DNA from: Pseudomonadota bacterium
GTDB lineage: Bacteria; Myxococcota_A; UBA796; CAJQPC01
Direction: 5' to 3'
DNA: 64,000 nucleotides
Assembly (NCBI GenBank): GCA_024228935.1
Contig: JAAESX010000037.1
Coordinates: 62,001-126,000 of the forward strand
Shown here: positions 51,323 to 60,571 of the stretch, one piece after another
Layout of the letters: each line of letters opens with the position of its first letter
How positions within the stretch are numbered: position 1 is the first letter of the stretch
Translations under genes and position numbers: made by a program
Notes under the pieces: generated by a model
What the model was told of the DNA's origin: nothing
The model's database searches: none
The model's input: the letters and a program-made list of their open reading frames with translations, nothing else

Positions 51323-53107
51323 ATGTTCCTTCTCGCTCTCGCCTGCTCGGACTACAACCTCAACCCCGAAGTCGACAACACCGAGCCGTGGGACTCCGCG
51401 GGCTACGACGACGTCTGCGACAAGCTCGCCTCCTCGGGCGAAGAGGTCCAGGTGCTCGGCGAGTGCGTCGTCGAGCCGACCATCGGCGGCTGGACGCCCA
51501 CGCTCGAGTGGGCCAACGACTCGGTGGGCGATGCCTACGCGACGCCCGTCGTGGGGAACCTGGACAACGACCCGCAGGCCGAGATCGTCGTGAACAACGC
51601 GGTCGGCGTGACCTACGTGCTCGACGGCATCACGGGCGAGATCCAGTGGACGGGCGGCAGCCTGGGCGCCGAGCCGATGACCTCGGCGATCGGGGATCTG
51701 GACGGCGACGGTCGGGCGGACGTCGTCAGCAGCGGCGTCGGCGGGACCATCGCGTTCCGCGGCGACGGCACGACGATGTGGTCCGGCCAGGCGGCGGGCG
51801 GCAGCGCCACGCCCCAGTGTGGCGCGGTCGGCATCCACGACCTGGACGGGGACGGCCTGCCCGAGGTCGTGCTCGGCAGCACCATCCTCGACGGCACCAC
51901 CGGCGCGCTCCGGGGTCAGGGTGGCTACGGCAGCGGCGCCGGACATGCGTGGGCGGCTCCGATGGGTGTGGCCGCGGACATCGACCTGGACGGCATCCTC
52001 GAGGTGGTCGTCGGGAACGCGCTCTACAAGCCCGATGGCACGGCGATCTGGGCCAACGGCCAGTCCGACGGCTTCGTCGCGGTCGGCAACTTCGACGACG
52101 ACCCCAAGGGCGAGATCGTTGTCGCCTACACCGGCACGCTTCGCCTCCAGGACGACGACGGCTCGGTCATCTGGAACAAGCCGGGCCTGACCGGCAGCAC
52201 CATCGGCCCGCCCACCATCGCGGACTTCGACGGCGACGGCGAGCCCGAGATCGGCGTGGCCGGAAACGGCGTCTACATGGTCGTCGAGGGCTCCGACGGC
52301 TCGGTCCGGTGGGGCAACTCCACCCAGGACTACAGCTCGGGCTTCACCGGCTCGGCGGTCTTCGACTTCGAGGGTGACGGTGTCGCCGAGGTCGTCTACG
52401 CGGACGAGAACGACGTGTGGGTCTACAACGGCGTGAACGGCGAGGTGAAGCTCCAGGAGAGCCGCCACTCCAGCGCCACCTGCTCGGAGTTCCCGAGCGT
52501 CGCGGACGTCGACGACGACGGCCACGCCGAGATCATCTACACCTCGTCGGCGTACTCCGGCAGCGAGCGCGGCGTGCGCGTCATCGGGGACGCCAACGAC
52601 TCCTGGCAGTCGGCTCGCCCTGTTTGGAACCAGCACGCCTACGCCATCACGATGGTCGATGACGACGGGACCATCCCGACCTCGCCCGACCCGACGTGGG
52701 AGAACCACAACACCTTCCGCTCGGGCGACGTGCTCGCTGGGCTCCAGGGTGAGCTGCCCGACCTGTCGATCACGATGGACGTCTGCGAGCTGCACTGCGA
52801 GGACAACGAGATCGTCGTCTGGGTCCAGATCGCCAACCACGGCGCCAGCGACGTGACCACGCCGTTCCCCGTCGAGCTGGCCGCGGTCACCGCCGACGGG
52901 CACGAGACGCTCGCCACATTCCTGGTCGAGGAGACCGTGCCGAGCGGCTGGAGCCTCGACGAGATCGAGCTCCGCGCCGACCTGACCGGCCTCGACGTCT
53001 ACGCGCTGGTCGCGAAGGTCGACGGCGGAGACGACGAGCTGGGCGTCATCGCCGAGTGCGACGAGTGGAACGACCAGGCGGCGCACAACGAGGCGGTCTG
53101 CCAGTAG
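51323..53107 (+). CDS. FG-GAP/VCBS lipoprotein with C-terminal CARDB-like domain
   Basis: 594 residues. Signal MFLLALACSDYN (Cys8), with GGAG 6 nt before the ATG. VCBS/FG-GAP repeats follow (NLDNDPQAEIVV, DLDGDGRADVVSSG, DLDGDGLPEVVLGS, DFDGDGEPEIGVAG, DVDDDGHAEIIYTS), then the conserved tail SARPVWNQHAYAITMVDDDG and ENHNTFRSGD. The last 120 residues are a CARDB-like sandwich (NEIVVWVQIANHGASDVTT). Myxobacterial proteins with WNQHAY...HNTFR are large extracellular proteins of unknown role. It is complete and appears to be transcribed alone. Confidence 0.84.
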   Translation: MFLLALACSDYNLNPEVDNTEPWDSAGYDDVCDKLASSGEEVQVLGECVVEPTIGGWTPTLEWANDSVGDAYATPVVGNLDNDPQAEIVVNNAVGVTYVLDGITGEIQWTGGSLGAEPMTSAIGDLDGDGRADVVSSGVGGTIAFRGDGTTMWSGQAAGGSATPQCGAVGIHDLDGDGLPEVVLGSTILDGTTGALRGQGGYGSGAGHAWAAPMGVAADIDLDGILEVVVGNALYKPDGTAIWANGQSDGFVAVGNFDDDPKGEIVVAYTGTLRLQDDDGSVIWNKPGLTGSTIGPPTIADFDGDGEPEIGVAGNGVYMVVEGSDGSVRWGNSTQDYSSGFTGSAVFDFEGDGVAEVVYADENDVWVYNGVNGEVKLQESRHSSATCSEFPSVADVDDDGHAEIIYTSSAYSGSERGVRVIGDANDSWQSARPVWNQHAYAITMVDDDGTIPTSPDPTWENHNTFRSGDVLAGLQGELPDLSITMDVCELHCEDNEIVVWVQIANHGASDVTTPFPVELAAVTADGHETLATFLVEETVPSGWSLDEIELRADLTGLDVYALVAKVDGGDDELGVIAECDEWNDQAAHNEAVCQ

Positions 53108-53110
53108 GCG

Positions 53111-54037
53111 TCAGCGGGCCAGGCGACCGATCTCGTCCAGCGCCGCCGAGGCACCACGCGAGGCCCCCGCCAGCTGCATGAACCCGTGCGGCATCGTGTC
53201 GAACCGCGTCAGGGTCGAGGACGAGCCCGCCGCGAGCAAGGCCTCGTGGTACGCGATGCCCTCGTCGCGGAGCGGGTCCCAGCCGGCCACCAGGACCTCG
53301 CTGGGCGGCAGGTCGTGCAGCTCGCCGAACAGCGGGGAGACCCGCGGGTCCTTCACGTCGGCGCCCTGCAGGTAGTGCTCCATGAACCAGTCCGAGAACG
53401 CCCGGGTGAGCAGCAGCCCCTCGGAGAAGCGGTCCACGCTCGGCAGCGTCGAGCCCCGGTCGGTCGCCGGGTAGATCAGGATCTGGCGAGAGGGACGGAC
53501 GCTCGGGCGCGCCTGGGCGACGACCGCGGCCAGGTTGCCGCCCGCGGAGTCCCCGCCGACCACCACGTCGTCACCCAGCAGCGGAGCCAGGTGGTTCCAC
53601 GCTGCGAGCCCGTCGTCGACCGCGGCCGGGAACGGGTGCTCGGGCGCCAGTCGGTAGTCCACGGCGACCAGGGTCCGGCCGGATGCCGCGGCCAGGCGCT
53701 GGCAGATCGTGTCGTGGGACCTCAGGTCGCCGAGCACGAACCCGCCGCCATGGAAGTACACCCAGCCGCCTCGGGCGTCTGGAGGTGTGTAGCGCCGCAG
53801 CGGCAGGTCCCAGTCCAGATCGGTGGTCTCGACCTGGGGGACGCCGAGTGGGCGGGACAGCTTGCCGCTCTTTCCGGCGCGTCGGCGCGCTTCGGCGGGG
53901 GGGAAGTTCCACAGGCCGGGCATCCGGTTCTGGATGGCGAACAGCCCGCGCAGGTCCGGGTCCAGCTCGAGTCCGTCCCGTCGCTCGGTCGGCAGGACGG
54001 CGCCCAGGAGACGGCAGAGATGATGGGCGGCGCTCAC
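53111..54037 (-). CDS. Alpha/beta-hydrolase, hormone-sensitive-lipase family esterase
   Basis: 308 residues with the oxyanion HGGG (96-99), nucleophile GDSAG (Ser164), DPLRDEG (Asp253) and PHGF (His283), a complete HSL-type triad. These cytoplasmic esterases hydrolyse short acyl esters. The GTG at 54037 is preceded by TACCAT with a 7-nt gap, back to back with the promoter of the divergent MopE gene. No partner gene indicates a substrate. Confidence 0.9.
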   Translation of the reverse strand: MSAAHHLCRLLGAVLPTERRDGLELDPDLRGLFAIQNRMPGLWNFPPAEARRRAGKSGKLSRPLGVPQVETTDLDWDLPLRRYTPPDARGGWVYFHGGGFVLGDLRSHDTICQRLAAASGRTLVAVDYRLAPEHPFPAAVDDGLAAWNHLAPLLGDDVVVGGDSAGGNLAAVVAQARPSVRPSRQILIYPATDRGSTLPSVDRFSEGLLLTRAFSDWFMEHYLQGADVKDPRVSPLFGELHDLPPSEVLVAGWDPLRDEGIAYHEALLAAGSSSTLTRFDTMPHGFMQLAGASRGASAALDEIGRLAR

Positions 54038-54044
54038 GGCCCGG

Positions 54045-54050
54045 ATGGTA
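54045..54050 (-). promoter_or_regulatory. Probable -10 box TACCAT
   Basis: On the minus strand TACCAT ends 7 nt before the GTG at 54037. It lies within a 35-nt divergent promoter. Confidence 0.5.
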
Positions 54051-54060
54051 ACGGCGCGGG

Positions 54061-54066
54061 TATCCT
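54061..54066 (+). promoter_or_regulatory. Probable -10 box TATCCT, leaderless spacing
   Basis: TATCCT ends 6 nt before the GTG at 54073. With the TACCAT box on the other strand, two leaderless promoters fit in 35 bp. Confidence 0.55.
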
Positions 54067-54072
54067 GCGTCC

Positions 54073-56022
54073 GTGGTCCTGCTGCTCCTGGCGTGCGCTC
54101 CCGAGCTGAGGGCGCCTTCGGTCGTCGAGAACCCGCTGCACGACTTCGACCGGGACGGCTTCACCGAGGCGGCCGGGGACTGTGACGACGCTGCGCCCCA
54201 GGTCTTCCCGGGTGCCGTCGAGCTGTGCAACGACATTGACGACGACTGCAACGGCCACACGGATGACGCGGCGGCAGACGCGGTCACGTTCTGGGCGGAC
54301 GCGGACGCGGACGGCTTCGGCACGCTGCCGCTCCCGGCCTGCGAGCAGCCCGACGCCGCCTCGGTCCTGGCCGGCGACTGCGATGACGCCGACGCCGCGA
54401 CGAACCCGGGCGCGCTCGAGTCCTGCAACGGGCTCGACGACGACTGCGACGGGCGGACGGACGAGGAGGACAGCGAGGGCTGCACCCTGTTCTGGCGCGA
54501 CATGGACGGCGATGGGTTCGGCGCCGGACCGGCCAGCTGCCTGTGCGAGGCGAGCGCGGCGGCCTCTGCGAGCGTCGCCGGTGACTGTGACGACGCCGAC
54601 GCCAGCGCGCACCCCGACGCCGACGAGGTCTGCGGCAACGGCATCGACGACGACTGTGACGGGCTGGCCATCGGCACCTGCATGGGCTCCGAGATCGCGG
54701 CGGCCGACGCTGATCTGCTCGTTCGAGCCGAGGAGGGTGGGGACCGACTGGGGCACCACGTGCTCGTCTCGGACGTCACGGGTGATGGCGTCCAGGACCT
54801 GCTGCTCAGCGCGTACCACCACCAGGCCGCGGACGAGGTCAACTCCGGTCGCGTCTACCTGGTGCCGGGGCCGGTTGCCGACCACGCCAGCGACGGTGTT
54901 CTGCGGCTGGCCGACCAGACGTCCTGGTACCGGCCGGACAAGAACGAGCGGCTGGGCGCCTCGATCGACGCGTTCGACGCCGATGGTGACGGGACGGTCG
55001 AGCTGGTCGTCGGCGCGCTCGGCGAGGACACGAACGGCAGCCTGGCCGGCGCGGTCTACGTGCTCGACCCGCTGGATGGGGGCGGGGATGCCGCCGATGG
55101 GGCCTTGGCCACGCTGTATGGCCGCACGGCGGACGAGAAGGCGGGCGGCTGGTCGGTGGGCGCTGGCGACGTCGACGGAGATGGGGTCGAGGACCTGCTC
55201 GTGGGGGCCGGCCGGGCCTCGTACGACTTCGATCGAGAGGGCGCGCTGCACCTGGTCCTGGGGCCGCTGTCGGGCGCGGCGAGCCTGGACGACGTCTCGG
55301 CGCTGACCGTCACGGGCGAGGGCGACCTGTCCGCGCTCGGGGCCTCGCTGTGTCCCCCCGCGGATCTGGACGGCGATGGAGTCCTGGACCTGGTGGCCGG
55401 CGGCTACCAGCTGAGCGTTGGCCGAGACGAGCAAGGCGCTGTCTACGTCATCTCGGGCGGCGAGCGTGGCATCCAGCCGGTCGTGGACGCCGCGTCGGTG
55501 CGGATCGTGGGAGACACGACGTACGAGCGCCTGGGGGTCGGCGTCGAGACGGCGGATCTGGATGGGGACGGCGCCGCGGACCTGGTGGCCGGCGGGAGCC
55601 GGGACGATCTGGCGGGCTTCGAGGCCGGCACCGTCTTCGGCTGGTACGGCCCCGTGACCTCGGGCGTGAACACCGAGTACCCGGACGTCCGCGTCTACGG
55701 TGGCCCGAAGTGGCCGAAGGTCGGCGGCCTGGTGTACGCGCCCGGAGACCTCGACGGGGACGGGGTCGACGAGCTGTTCGCCCACGGCTCGAACGCGATG
55801 TTCCTGTTCCACAGCCCGGTTCCAGCGTTGGACGCGGCGTACGACGTCGGCACGACGTGGGTGGGCGAGGGCGAGGCCGACCTGTTCGGCTCGGCCGTGT
55901 CCACGGGCGACCTGTCGGGTGATGGGCTGCCGGACGTGGTGATCGGCGCCGAGACGAAGAACGAGTCGGGCTACGAGTCGGGCGCGGTGTACGTGTTCTG
56001 GGGGAGCGGATGGGGATCCTGA
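54073..56022 (+). CDS. MopE-repeat/FG-GAP lipoprotein
   Basis: 649 residues from GTG 54073, signal MVLLLLACAP (Cys8). Four MopE-type units follow: DCDDAAPQVFPGAVELCNDI, DCDDADAATNPGALESCNGL with DDDCDG, CTLFWRDMDGDGFG and DCDDADASAHPDADEVC. Then an FG-GAP propeller (DVTGDGVQDLLLSAY, DVDGDGVEDLLVGAG, DLDGDGAADLVAGG, DLSGDGLPDVVIGAE). MopE itself is a copper-binding surface protein of Methylococcus; here metal binding is likely, its purpose unknown. The last 13 bp overlap the next start. The short signal is fixed by the -10 box. Confidence 0.84.
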   Translation: MVLLLLACAPELRAPSVVENPLHDFDRDGFTEAAGDCDDAAPQVFPGAVELCNDIDDDCNGHTDDAAADAVTFWADADADGFGTLPLPACEQPDAASVLAGDCDDADAATNPGALESCNGLDDDCDGRTDEEDSEGCTLFWRDMDGDGFGAGPASCLCEASAAASASVAGDCDDADASAHPDADEVCGNGIDDDCDGLAIGTCMGSEIAAADADLLVRAEEGGDRLGHHVLVSDVTGDGVQDLLLSAYHHQAADEVNSGRVYLVPGPVADHASDGVLRLADQTSWYRPDKNERLGASIDAFDADGDGTVELVVGALGEDTNGSLAGAVYVLDPLDGGGDAADGALATLYGRTADEKAGGWSVGAGDVDGDGVEDLLVGAGRASYDFDREGALHLVLGPLSGAASLDDVSALTVTGEGDLSALGASLCPPADLDGDGVLDLVAGGYQLSVGRDEQGAVYVISGGERGIQPVVDAASVRIVGDTTYERLGVGVETADLDGDGAADLVAGGSRDDLAGFEAGTVFGWYGPVTSGVNTEYPDVRVYGGPKWPKVGGLVYAPGDLDGDGVDELFAHGSNAMFLFHSPVPALDAAYDVGTTWVGEGEADLFGSAVSTGDLSGDGLPDVVIGAETKNESGYESGAVYVFWGSGWGS

Positions 56023-57164
56023 CGAGCGTGGCGATGGCGGCGCCCTTGGCCGTTCACTCGGCGGGCGAGGGCCTCGAGGCCGAGGCGTTGCTGCAGGAGT
56101 CCGGCGTCACGGCCGAGTTGCGGTCGTTCGCCGAGGTCGTGCCGCTGGGCGGACCCGTGCTGACCGGGGGCGTGCTGCTGACCTGCGAGGGCGACGTGTC
56201 ACGGCGCTATGTCGTGGACACGAAGCTGGCGCTGGCCGAGGACCGCCTGGCGTACGTGAAGACGGACGAGGCGCGCGTGGCGCTGACCGAGGCCGCCGAC
56301 GCGCTGCGCTGTCTGTCCGAGCCCATCGACGCCGCGACCGGAGCGCGGGTCCACTACCTGTTGGGCGTCGTGGCGTTCGAGGTGGGGGACACGCTCGAGG
56401 CCCGGTCGGCGTTCGCTCGCGCCCACCTGCTGATGCCGGGTCTGGTCTGGGACGAGCAGTTCCCGCCGGACGCGAAGGACGTCTTCCTCGAGGAGGGCCT
56501 GGCCGTCGCCGACCGCCCGTCGGTCGAGCTGTTGGTCGTGCCCGAGCCCCGCGCAGCCCAGCTCACGGTCGACGGACGGCGTATCTACGAGGCCGGGCGC
56601 GTGATCGAGCTGACCAGCGGCACGCACCTGGTCCAGGGACCGGGCTGGTCGGTCGAGGTCGACGTGCTGGCCGGGTCCGAGCCCGTGCTGCTGGTCCCGG
56701 ACGTCATCGAGGACGAGGGCGCGCAGTGGATGGCGGACGAGGACGCCTGCCGGTCGCTCGACGAGGTCGTCGGCCAGCAGGGCCGGACGCTGTACCTGGT
56801 CGCCGGCGAGCAGGCCTGGGAGCGCATCGAGGGGGCCTGGTCGCCGCTGACGGATGTGTCGCTCGAGACCTGCCGCGACCTGGACCCGCCCGCCGTCGTC
56901 GAGGGCTTCCTGCTGCCTCAGGAGGGGGCGCCCCGGGCGCTCGCCGTCGGTGGACTCGCCGGGGTGGCCGGGGGCGGGGCGCTGGCCATCACGGGCTACG
57001 CGGTCGCGGCGCAGGCGGCTCGAAACGCCACGACCTGGGACGGCTACCAGGACGCCAAGGGACGCCACGCCGTCGGCAGCGCGATGCTGACGACCGGCGA
57101 GGTCATCGCGGTCACGGGCGCCGTCTCGTTCGCCTCGGGCCTCGTCATCGAGCGCATGCGGTGA
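56010..57164 (+). CDS. Exported TPR/PEGA-like membrane protein (paralogue of 46620-47972)
   Basis: 384 residues. Short signal MGILTSVAMA (cleavage before AP). A helical TPR-like part (AREDRLAY-type segment ALAEDRLAYVKTDEARVAL, GARVHYLLGVVAFEVGDTLE) leads to a PEGA-like strand region (SVELLVVPEPRAAQLTVDG, THLVQGPGWSVEV). Two C-terminal Gly-rich membrane helices follow (GGLAGVAGGGALAITGYAVA, GEVIAVTGAVSFASGLVIE). The same architecture and neighbourhood as the 46620 protein suggest a conserved partner for FG-GAP lipoproteins. It overlaps its upstream gene by 13 bp and its downstream gene by 4. Confidence 0.7.
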   Translation: MGILTSVAMAAPLAVHSAGEGLEAEALLQESGVTAELRSFAEVVPLGGPVLTGGVLLTCEGDVSRRYVVDTKLALAEDRLAYVKTDEARVALTEAADALRCLSEPIDAATGARVHYLLGVVAFEVGDTLEARSAFARAHLLMPGLVWDEQFPPDAKDVFLEEGLAVADRPSVELLVVPEPRAAQLTVDGRRIYEAGRVIELTSGTHLVQGPGWSVEVDVLAGSEPVLLVPDVIEDEGAQWMADEDACRSLDEVVGQQGRTLYLVAGEQAWERIEGAWSPLTDVSLETCRDLDPPAVVEGFLLPQEGAPRALAVGGLAGVAGGGALAITGYAVAAQAARNATTWDGYQDAKGRHAVGSAMLTTGEVIAVTGAVSFASGLVIERMR

Positions 57165-58942
57165 TCTGGCTCCTCGCCTGCGTCCCGCCGCTCGTCGCGC
57201 CCGAGGTCGTCGAAGACCCCGGTCACGACTGGGATCTCGACGGCCAGACCGAGCGACAGGGCGACTGCGACGACGCCTCGGCCAGCGTCGGCCAGGGCTT
57301 CGTCGAGGTCTGCGATGGGCTCGACAACGACTGCGATGGGCGCGTCGACGAGGACGACGCGTCGGACGCGGTGGTCTGGTTCCAGGACCTTGACGAGGAT
57401 GGCTTCGGCTTCGGGGAGCGCGCCGCCTGCGCGGTGCCCCAGGGATTCGTCGGCGCGGGAGGCGACTGCGACGACCAGGACGCCGCGATCCACCCCGACG
57501 CCGCCGAGGTCTGCGATCAGGTCGACAACGACTGCGACGGCGAGGTCGACGGCGGCTCGGCGGACGCAGCTACGTTCTACGCGGACGCGGATGGCGATGG
57601 GTACGGGGACTCCGCAGTGAGCGAGCTGGCGTGCCAGGCCAGCGAGGGTTTCGTCGACAACGCCGCCGACTGCGACGACACGTCGACGGCCGCGTGGCCG
57701 GGCCACCCGGAGATCTGCGGCGACGGGCTCGACAACGACTGCTCGGGCACAGCCTCGGCGGTGTGCCTCGACGACGACCTGGCCGGCGCCCAGTGGATCG
57801 CGGGCACCGCCGGTGGGGAGAACCTCGGCCAGGCCGTGTACGGACCGGGAGATCGGGATGGAGACGGTTTGCCCGACCTCTTGATCGCGAGCCCGGGACG
57901 GGACACCACGGACCAGCAGAGCGGCGCGCTCGAGCTCTTCCTGGGGCCCGTCGCCGACGGCACGGTCGTCGACGACGCCTCGTGGACGCTGGCCGGCGTG
58001 AGCAAGAACGCCGAGTTCGGTACTCGGCTCGCGCACAGCTCGACGGCGCTCTGGGTCGGCGCCCCCGGTCATCAAGCCGACATCGACAAGGACGAGATCG
58101 GGACGAACGTCGGCGCCGCGTACCTGGTCGAGGGCACGCCCGGGGCGACGGACGTCAGCGAGGCCGCTGTGGCCTGGGTCGTCGGGTCTGCGCAGGGTGA
58201 CCGGCTGGGCAGCGCGGTGGCGCTCGTCGACGGGCAACCCGCGGTGGGCGTTCCCGGAGCGGCCTGGTCGGACGACGAGCCCGGCGTGGTGCTGATCTTC
58301 GAAGAGACCCTCGGCGAGCTGGACCCCGACGCCGCGGCCACCATCTGGGGCGAGGGCCAGGCCTCGTACACGGGCGTCGCGCTCCTGGGCGCGGACGTGG
58401 ATGGCGACGGCCTGTCGGACATGGCCATCGGGGCCCCCGGCCGAAAGACCTGGGGCAGCGTGTACGTGCACCATGCGCCGTTCAGCGACGCGCTGGCGTC
58501 CGACGGCGTCGAGTGGGAGGGCCCCGAGGGCGGCGACTACGGCTCGGCGCTGGCGGCCTGGGACGCCCAGGGCGATGGGCTTGTCGACGTGGTCGTGGGC
58601 GCGCCGGGCACCGGTGAGATCTACGTCGGCGGGGAGCTGCTGTTGGCCGAGTCCGAGGTCGGCCACGTGCTGGCGGCGGCCCCGGACGTGGACGGGGACG
58701 GCTTCGACGAGCTGCTGGTCGGAGGCGACGGGCGTGCCTGGGTCGTGTTCGGTGGCCCGGACCCCGAGCTGGGGCCCGAGCTGGCGTGGGACGAGGGCGG
58801 GGACCTGGGCGCGGCTCTGGCCGGCCTGGGCGACCTGGATGGCGACGGGCACGCGGATCTGGCGATCGGCGCGCCTGGGCACGGAGCCGGCGAGGAAGGG
58901 GTGGTCCTGCTGCTGCGCGGTGCCAGCGACTGGAGGCCCTGA
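57161..58942 (+). CDS. MopE-repeat/FG-GAP lipoprotein
   Basis: 593 residues from GTG 57161 (GTGA overlap with the preceding stop), signal MIWLLACVPP (Cys7). Three MopE units (DCDDASASVGQGFVEVCDGL, NDCDGRVDEDD, DCDDQDAAIHPDAAEVC) precede the propeller, whose blades read DRDGDGLPDLLIASP, DVDGDGLSDMAIGAP, DVDGDGFDELLVGG and DLDGDGHADLAIGAP. It is a paralogue of 54073-56022 in order and length. Surface location and metal binding are expected from the family. The kinase gene starts 24 nt after its stop. Confidence 0.84.
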   Translation: MIWLLACVPPLVAPEVVEDPGHDWDLDGQTERQGDCDDASASVGQGFVEVCDGLDNDCDGRVDEDDASDAVVWFQDLDEDGFGFGERAACAVPQGFVGAGGDCDDQDAAIHPDAAEVCDQVDNDCDGEVDGGSADAATFYADADGDGYGDSAVSELACQASEGFVDNAADCDDTSTAAWPGHPEICGDGLDNDCSGTASAVCLDDDLAGAQWIAGTAGGENLGQAVYGPGDRDGDGLPDLLIASPGRDTTDQQSGALELFLGPVADGTVVDDASWTLAGVSKNAEFGTRLAHSSTALWVGAPGHQADIDKDEIGTNVGAAYLVEGTPGATDVSEAAVAWVVGSAQGDRLGSAVALVDGQPAVGVPGAAWSDDEPGVVLIFEETLGELDPDAAATIWGEGQASYTGVALLGADVDGDGLSDMAIGAPGRKTWGSVYVHHAPFSDALASDGVEWEGPEGGDYGSALAAWDAQGDGLVDVVVGAPGTGEIYVGGELLLAESEVGHVLAAAPDVDGDGFDELLVGGDGRAWVVFGGPDPELGPELAWDEGGDLGAALAGLGDLDGDGHADLAIGAPGHGAGEEGVVLLLRGASDWRP

Positions 58943-58954
58943 GCCACGTCTTGT

Positions 58955-58960
58955 TAGCCT
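58955..58960 (+). promoter_or_regulatory. Probable -10 box TAGCCT, leaderless spacing
   Basis: TAGCCT ends 6 nt before the GTG at 58967, in the 24-nt gap after the FG-GAP gene. Confidence 0.5.
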
Positions 58961-58966
58961 CGGGCG

Positions 58967-60481
58967 GTGCAGACCTCGCCCCGCCCCCTGGGATCCGGCC
59001 GCTACGAGCTGATGGACGTCCTCGGCGAGGGCGGCATGGCGACGGTGTTCCGCGCCCGGGACACCCAGCTCGACGTCGAGCGGGCGCTGAAGCTGCTCGA
59101 TCCGACGATGACGCGGGGCCCGCTGCGCAAGCGCTTCATCCTCGAGGCGCAGACGATGGCGCGCCTGCACCATCCGAACCTGGTCGCGGTGCACGACGTG
59201 CACAGCGAGGATCCCGTGTTCATGGTCATGGACCTGATGGTGGGCTCGGTCCATCGCTGGCTCAGCCGCCACGGGCCCATGCCGGCGGCGCTGGCGGTCG
59301 CCGTCGTCCGTCAGGTGCTGCTGGGGCTCGCGCACGCCCACGAACAGGGCGTCGTCCATCGCGACGTGAAGCCGCAGAACATCCTCGTCAGCAAGCGCGG
59401 TGTGGTCCGGCTGACGGACTTCGGGATCGCCCAGGTCCGGTCGGTCCAGATGACCCGGACCGGCGCGGTGATGGGCACGTATGCGTACATGGCGCCGGAA
59501 CAGCGTGCGTCCGCCAAGCACGTTGATGCGCGCGCGGACATCTACTCGGTCGGCGCGACGCTCTATGCGCTGCTGACCGATCTCGAGCCGAACGACCTGT
59601 TCGCGACCGAGACCCACAAGGGCCGGTTCGGGTCGATCGCCCAGCAGGTCCGCGACGTCGTCGTCCGAGCCTGCGCCTATGCCCCGGAGGATCGGTACCA
59701 GGACGTGCGCGAGATGCTTGCTGCGCTCGAAGCCCTGGAGCTCCCCGCGGTCGCCGACACCGTCGCGCCGCTGACGGACTGCGTGCGCCGGAAAGGCCGG
59801 GAGACCCACGTCGAGTCGATGATCAGCGACGCCGAGTCCGGCTCGAGCGAGTCGGACCGACCCGCTCCTCGCTCCGGGCCGACGACCGCACCGAACGACA
59901 CGCTGTCGACCCACCCCGAGGACGACTCGGTGGCGGTCGGGGTCGTCACGGCCGACGACGACCCGTCGATCCTCGAGCGTCCGCCCGAGCGCACGGTGCC
60001 CGTTGCCTGGCTCGGGGTGGCGGTCCTGCTGGCTGGCGTCGGAGGCGCGGCCTGGTGGACGACACAGGAGCCCGTCGTCGTCGAGGTCCCGCCGCCCGTC
60101 GCGCTGGACGACACGCCGCTGGCCGAGCCGCTGCCCGAGGTGGAGGGCCCGGCGGTTGTCGAGGTCGAGCCCGAGCTCGAGGCCGACGTCACGCCGGAGC
60201 CGCGCGTGGTGCCGGTCGAGGTGGCGGTCGAGGTCCCGGTCGACGAGCCCCTGGAGCCCTCGCTTCCTGGCGTGCTCGTCGTGAACACCATCCCTTGGGG
60301 CTACGTCAGCATCGACGGCGGACCACGCCACCGGATCAAGCACCGGGCGGAGCTCGACGCGGGGGCCCACACGCTGGTGCTGGAGTCCAACGACGAGCGC
60401 ACGAACACGGTGCAGGTCGACGTGCCGAGCGACGGCGAGCTGGTGTTCTGTTGGGACTTCAACAAGGGCGGGGACTGCTAG
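58967..60481 (+). CDS. Membrane Ser/Thr protein kinase with PEGA-like sensor
   Basis: 504 residues, intact. Catalytic domain: LGEGGMATVF, Lys42, HRDVKPQNIL (His131-Asp133), DFG (Asp151), YMAPEQ. A linker of about 60 residues leads to one membrane helix (about 345-365, WLGVAVLLAGVGGAAWW). A Pro/Glu/Val-rich stalk follows, then a C-terminal PEGA-like domain (VNTIPWGYVSIDGGPRHRIK, AGAHTLVLESND) ending DFNKGGDC. The extracytoplasmic domain may bind wall or surface components and signal inward. Unlike the two kinases at 9.7 and 16.3 kb it has canonical HRD and DFG and no lesions. Confidence 0.92.
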   Translation: MQTSPRPLGSGRYELMDVLGEGGMATVFRARDTQLDVERALKLLDPTMTRGPLRKRFILEAQTMARLHHPNLVAVHDVHSEDPVFMVMDLMVGSVHRWLSRHGPMPAALAVAVVRQVLLGLAHAHEQGVVHRDVKPQNILVSKRGVVRLTDFGIAQVRSVQMTRTGAVMGTYAYMAPEQRASAKHVDARADIYSVGATLYALLTDLEPNDLFATETHKGRFGSIAQQVRDVVVRACAYAPEDRYQDVREMLAALEALELPAVADTVAPLTDCVRRKGRETHVESMISDAESGSSESDRPAPRSGPTTAPNDTLSTHPEDDSVAVGVVTADDDPSILERPPERTVPVAWLGVAVLLAGVGGAAWWTTQEPVVVEVPPPVALDDTPLAEPLPEVEGPAVVEVEPELEADVTPEPRVVPVEVAVEVPVDEPLEPSLPGVLVVNTIPWGYVSIDGGPRHRIKHRAELDAGAHTLVLESNDERTNTVQVDVPSDGELVFCWDFNKGGDC

Positions 60482-60571
60482 ATCGAGCGAGGTGGCACGC
60501 TTGTTGCGACCTGTTTGTTCGCGGAACCCGGATCGGGTGGTGTAGGTAGGGCTCGTCCCTGGAGAGATCCC

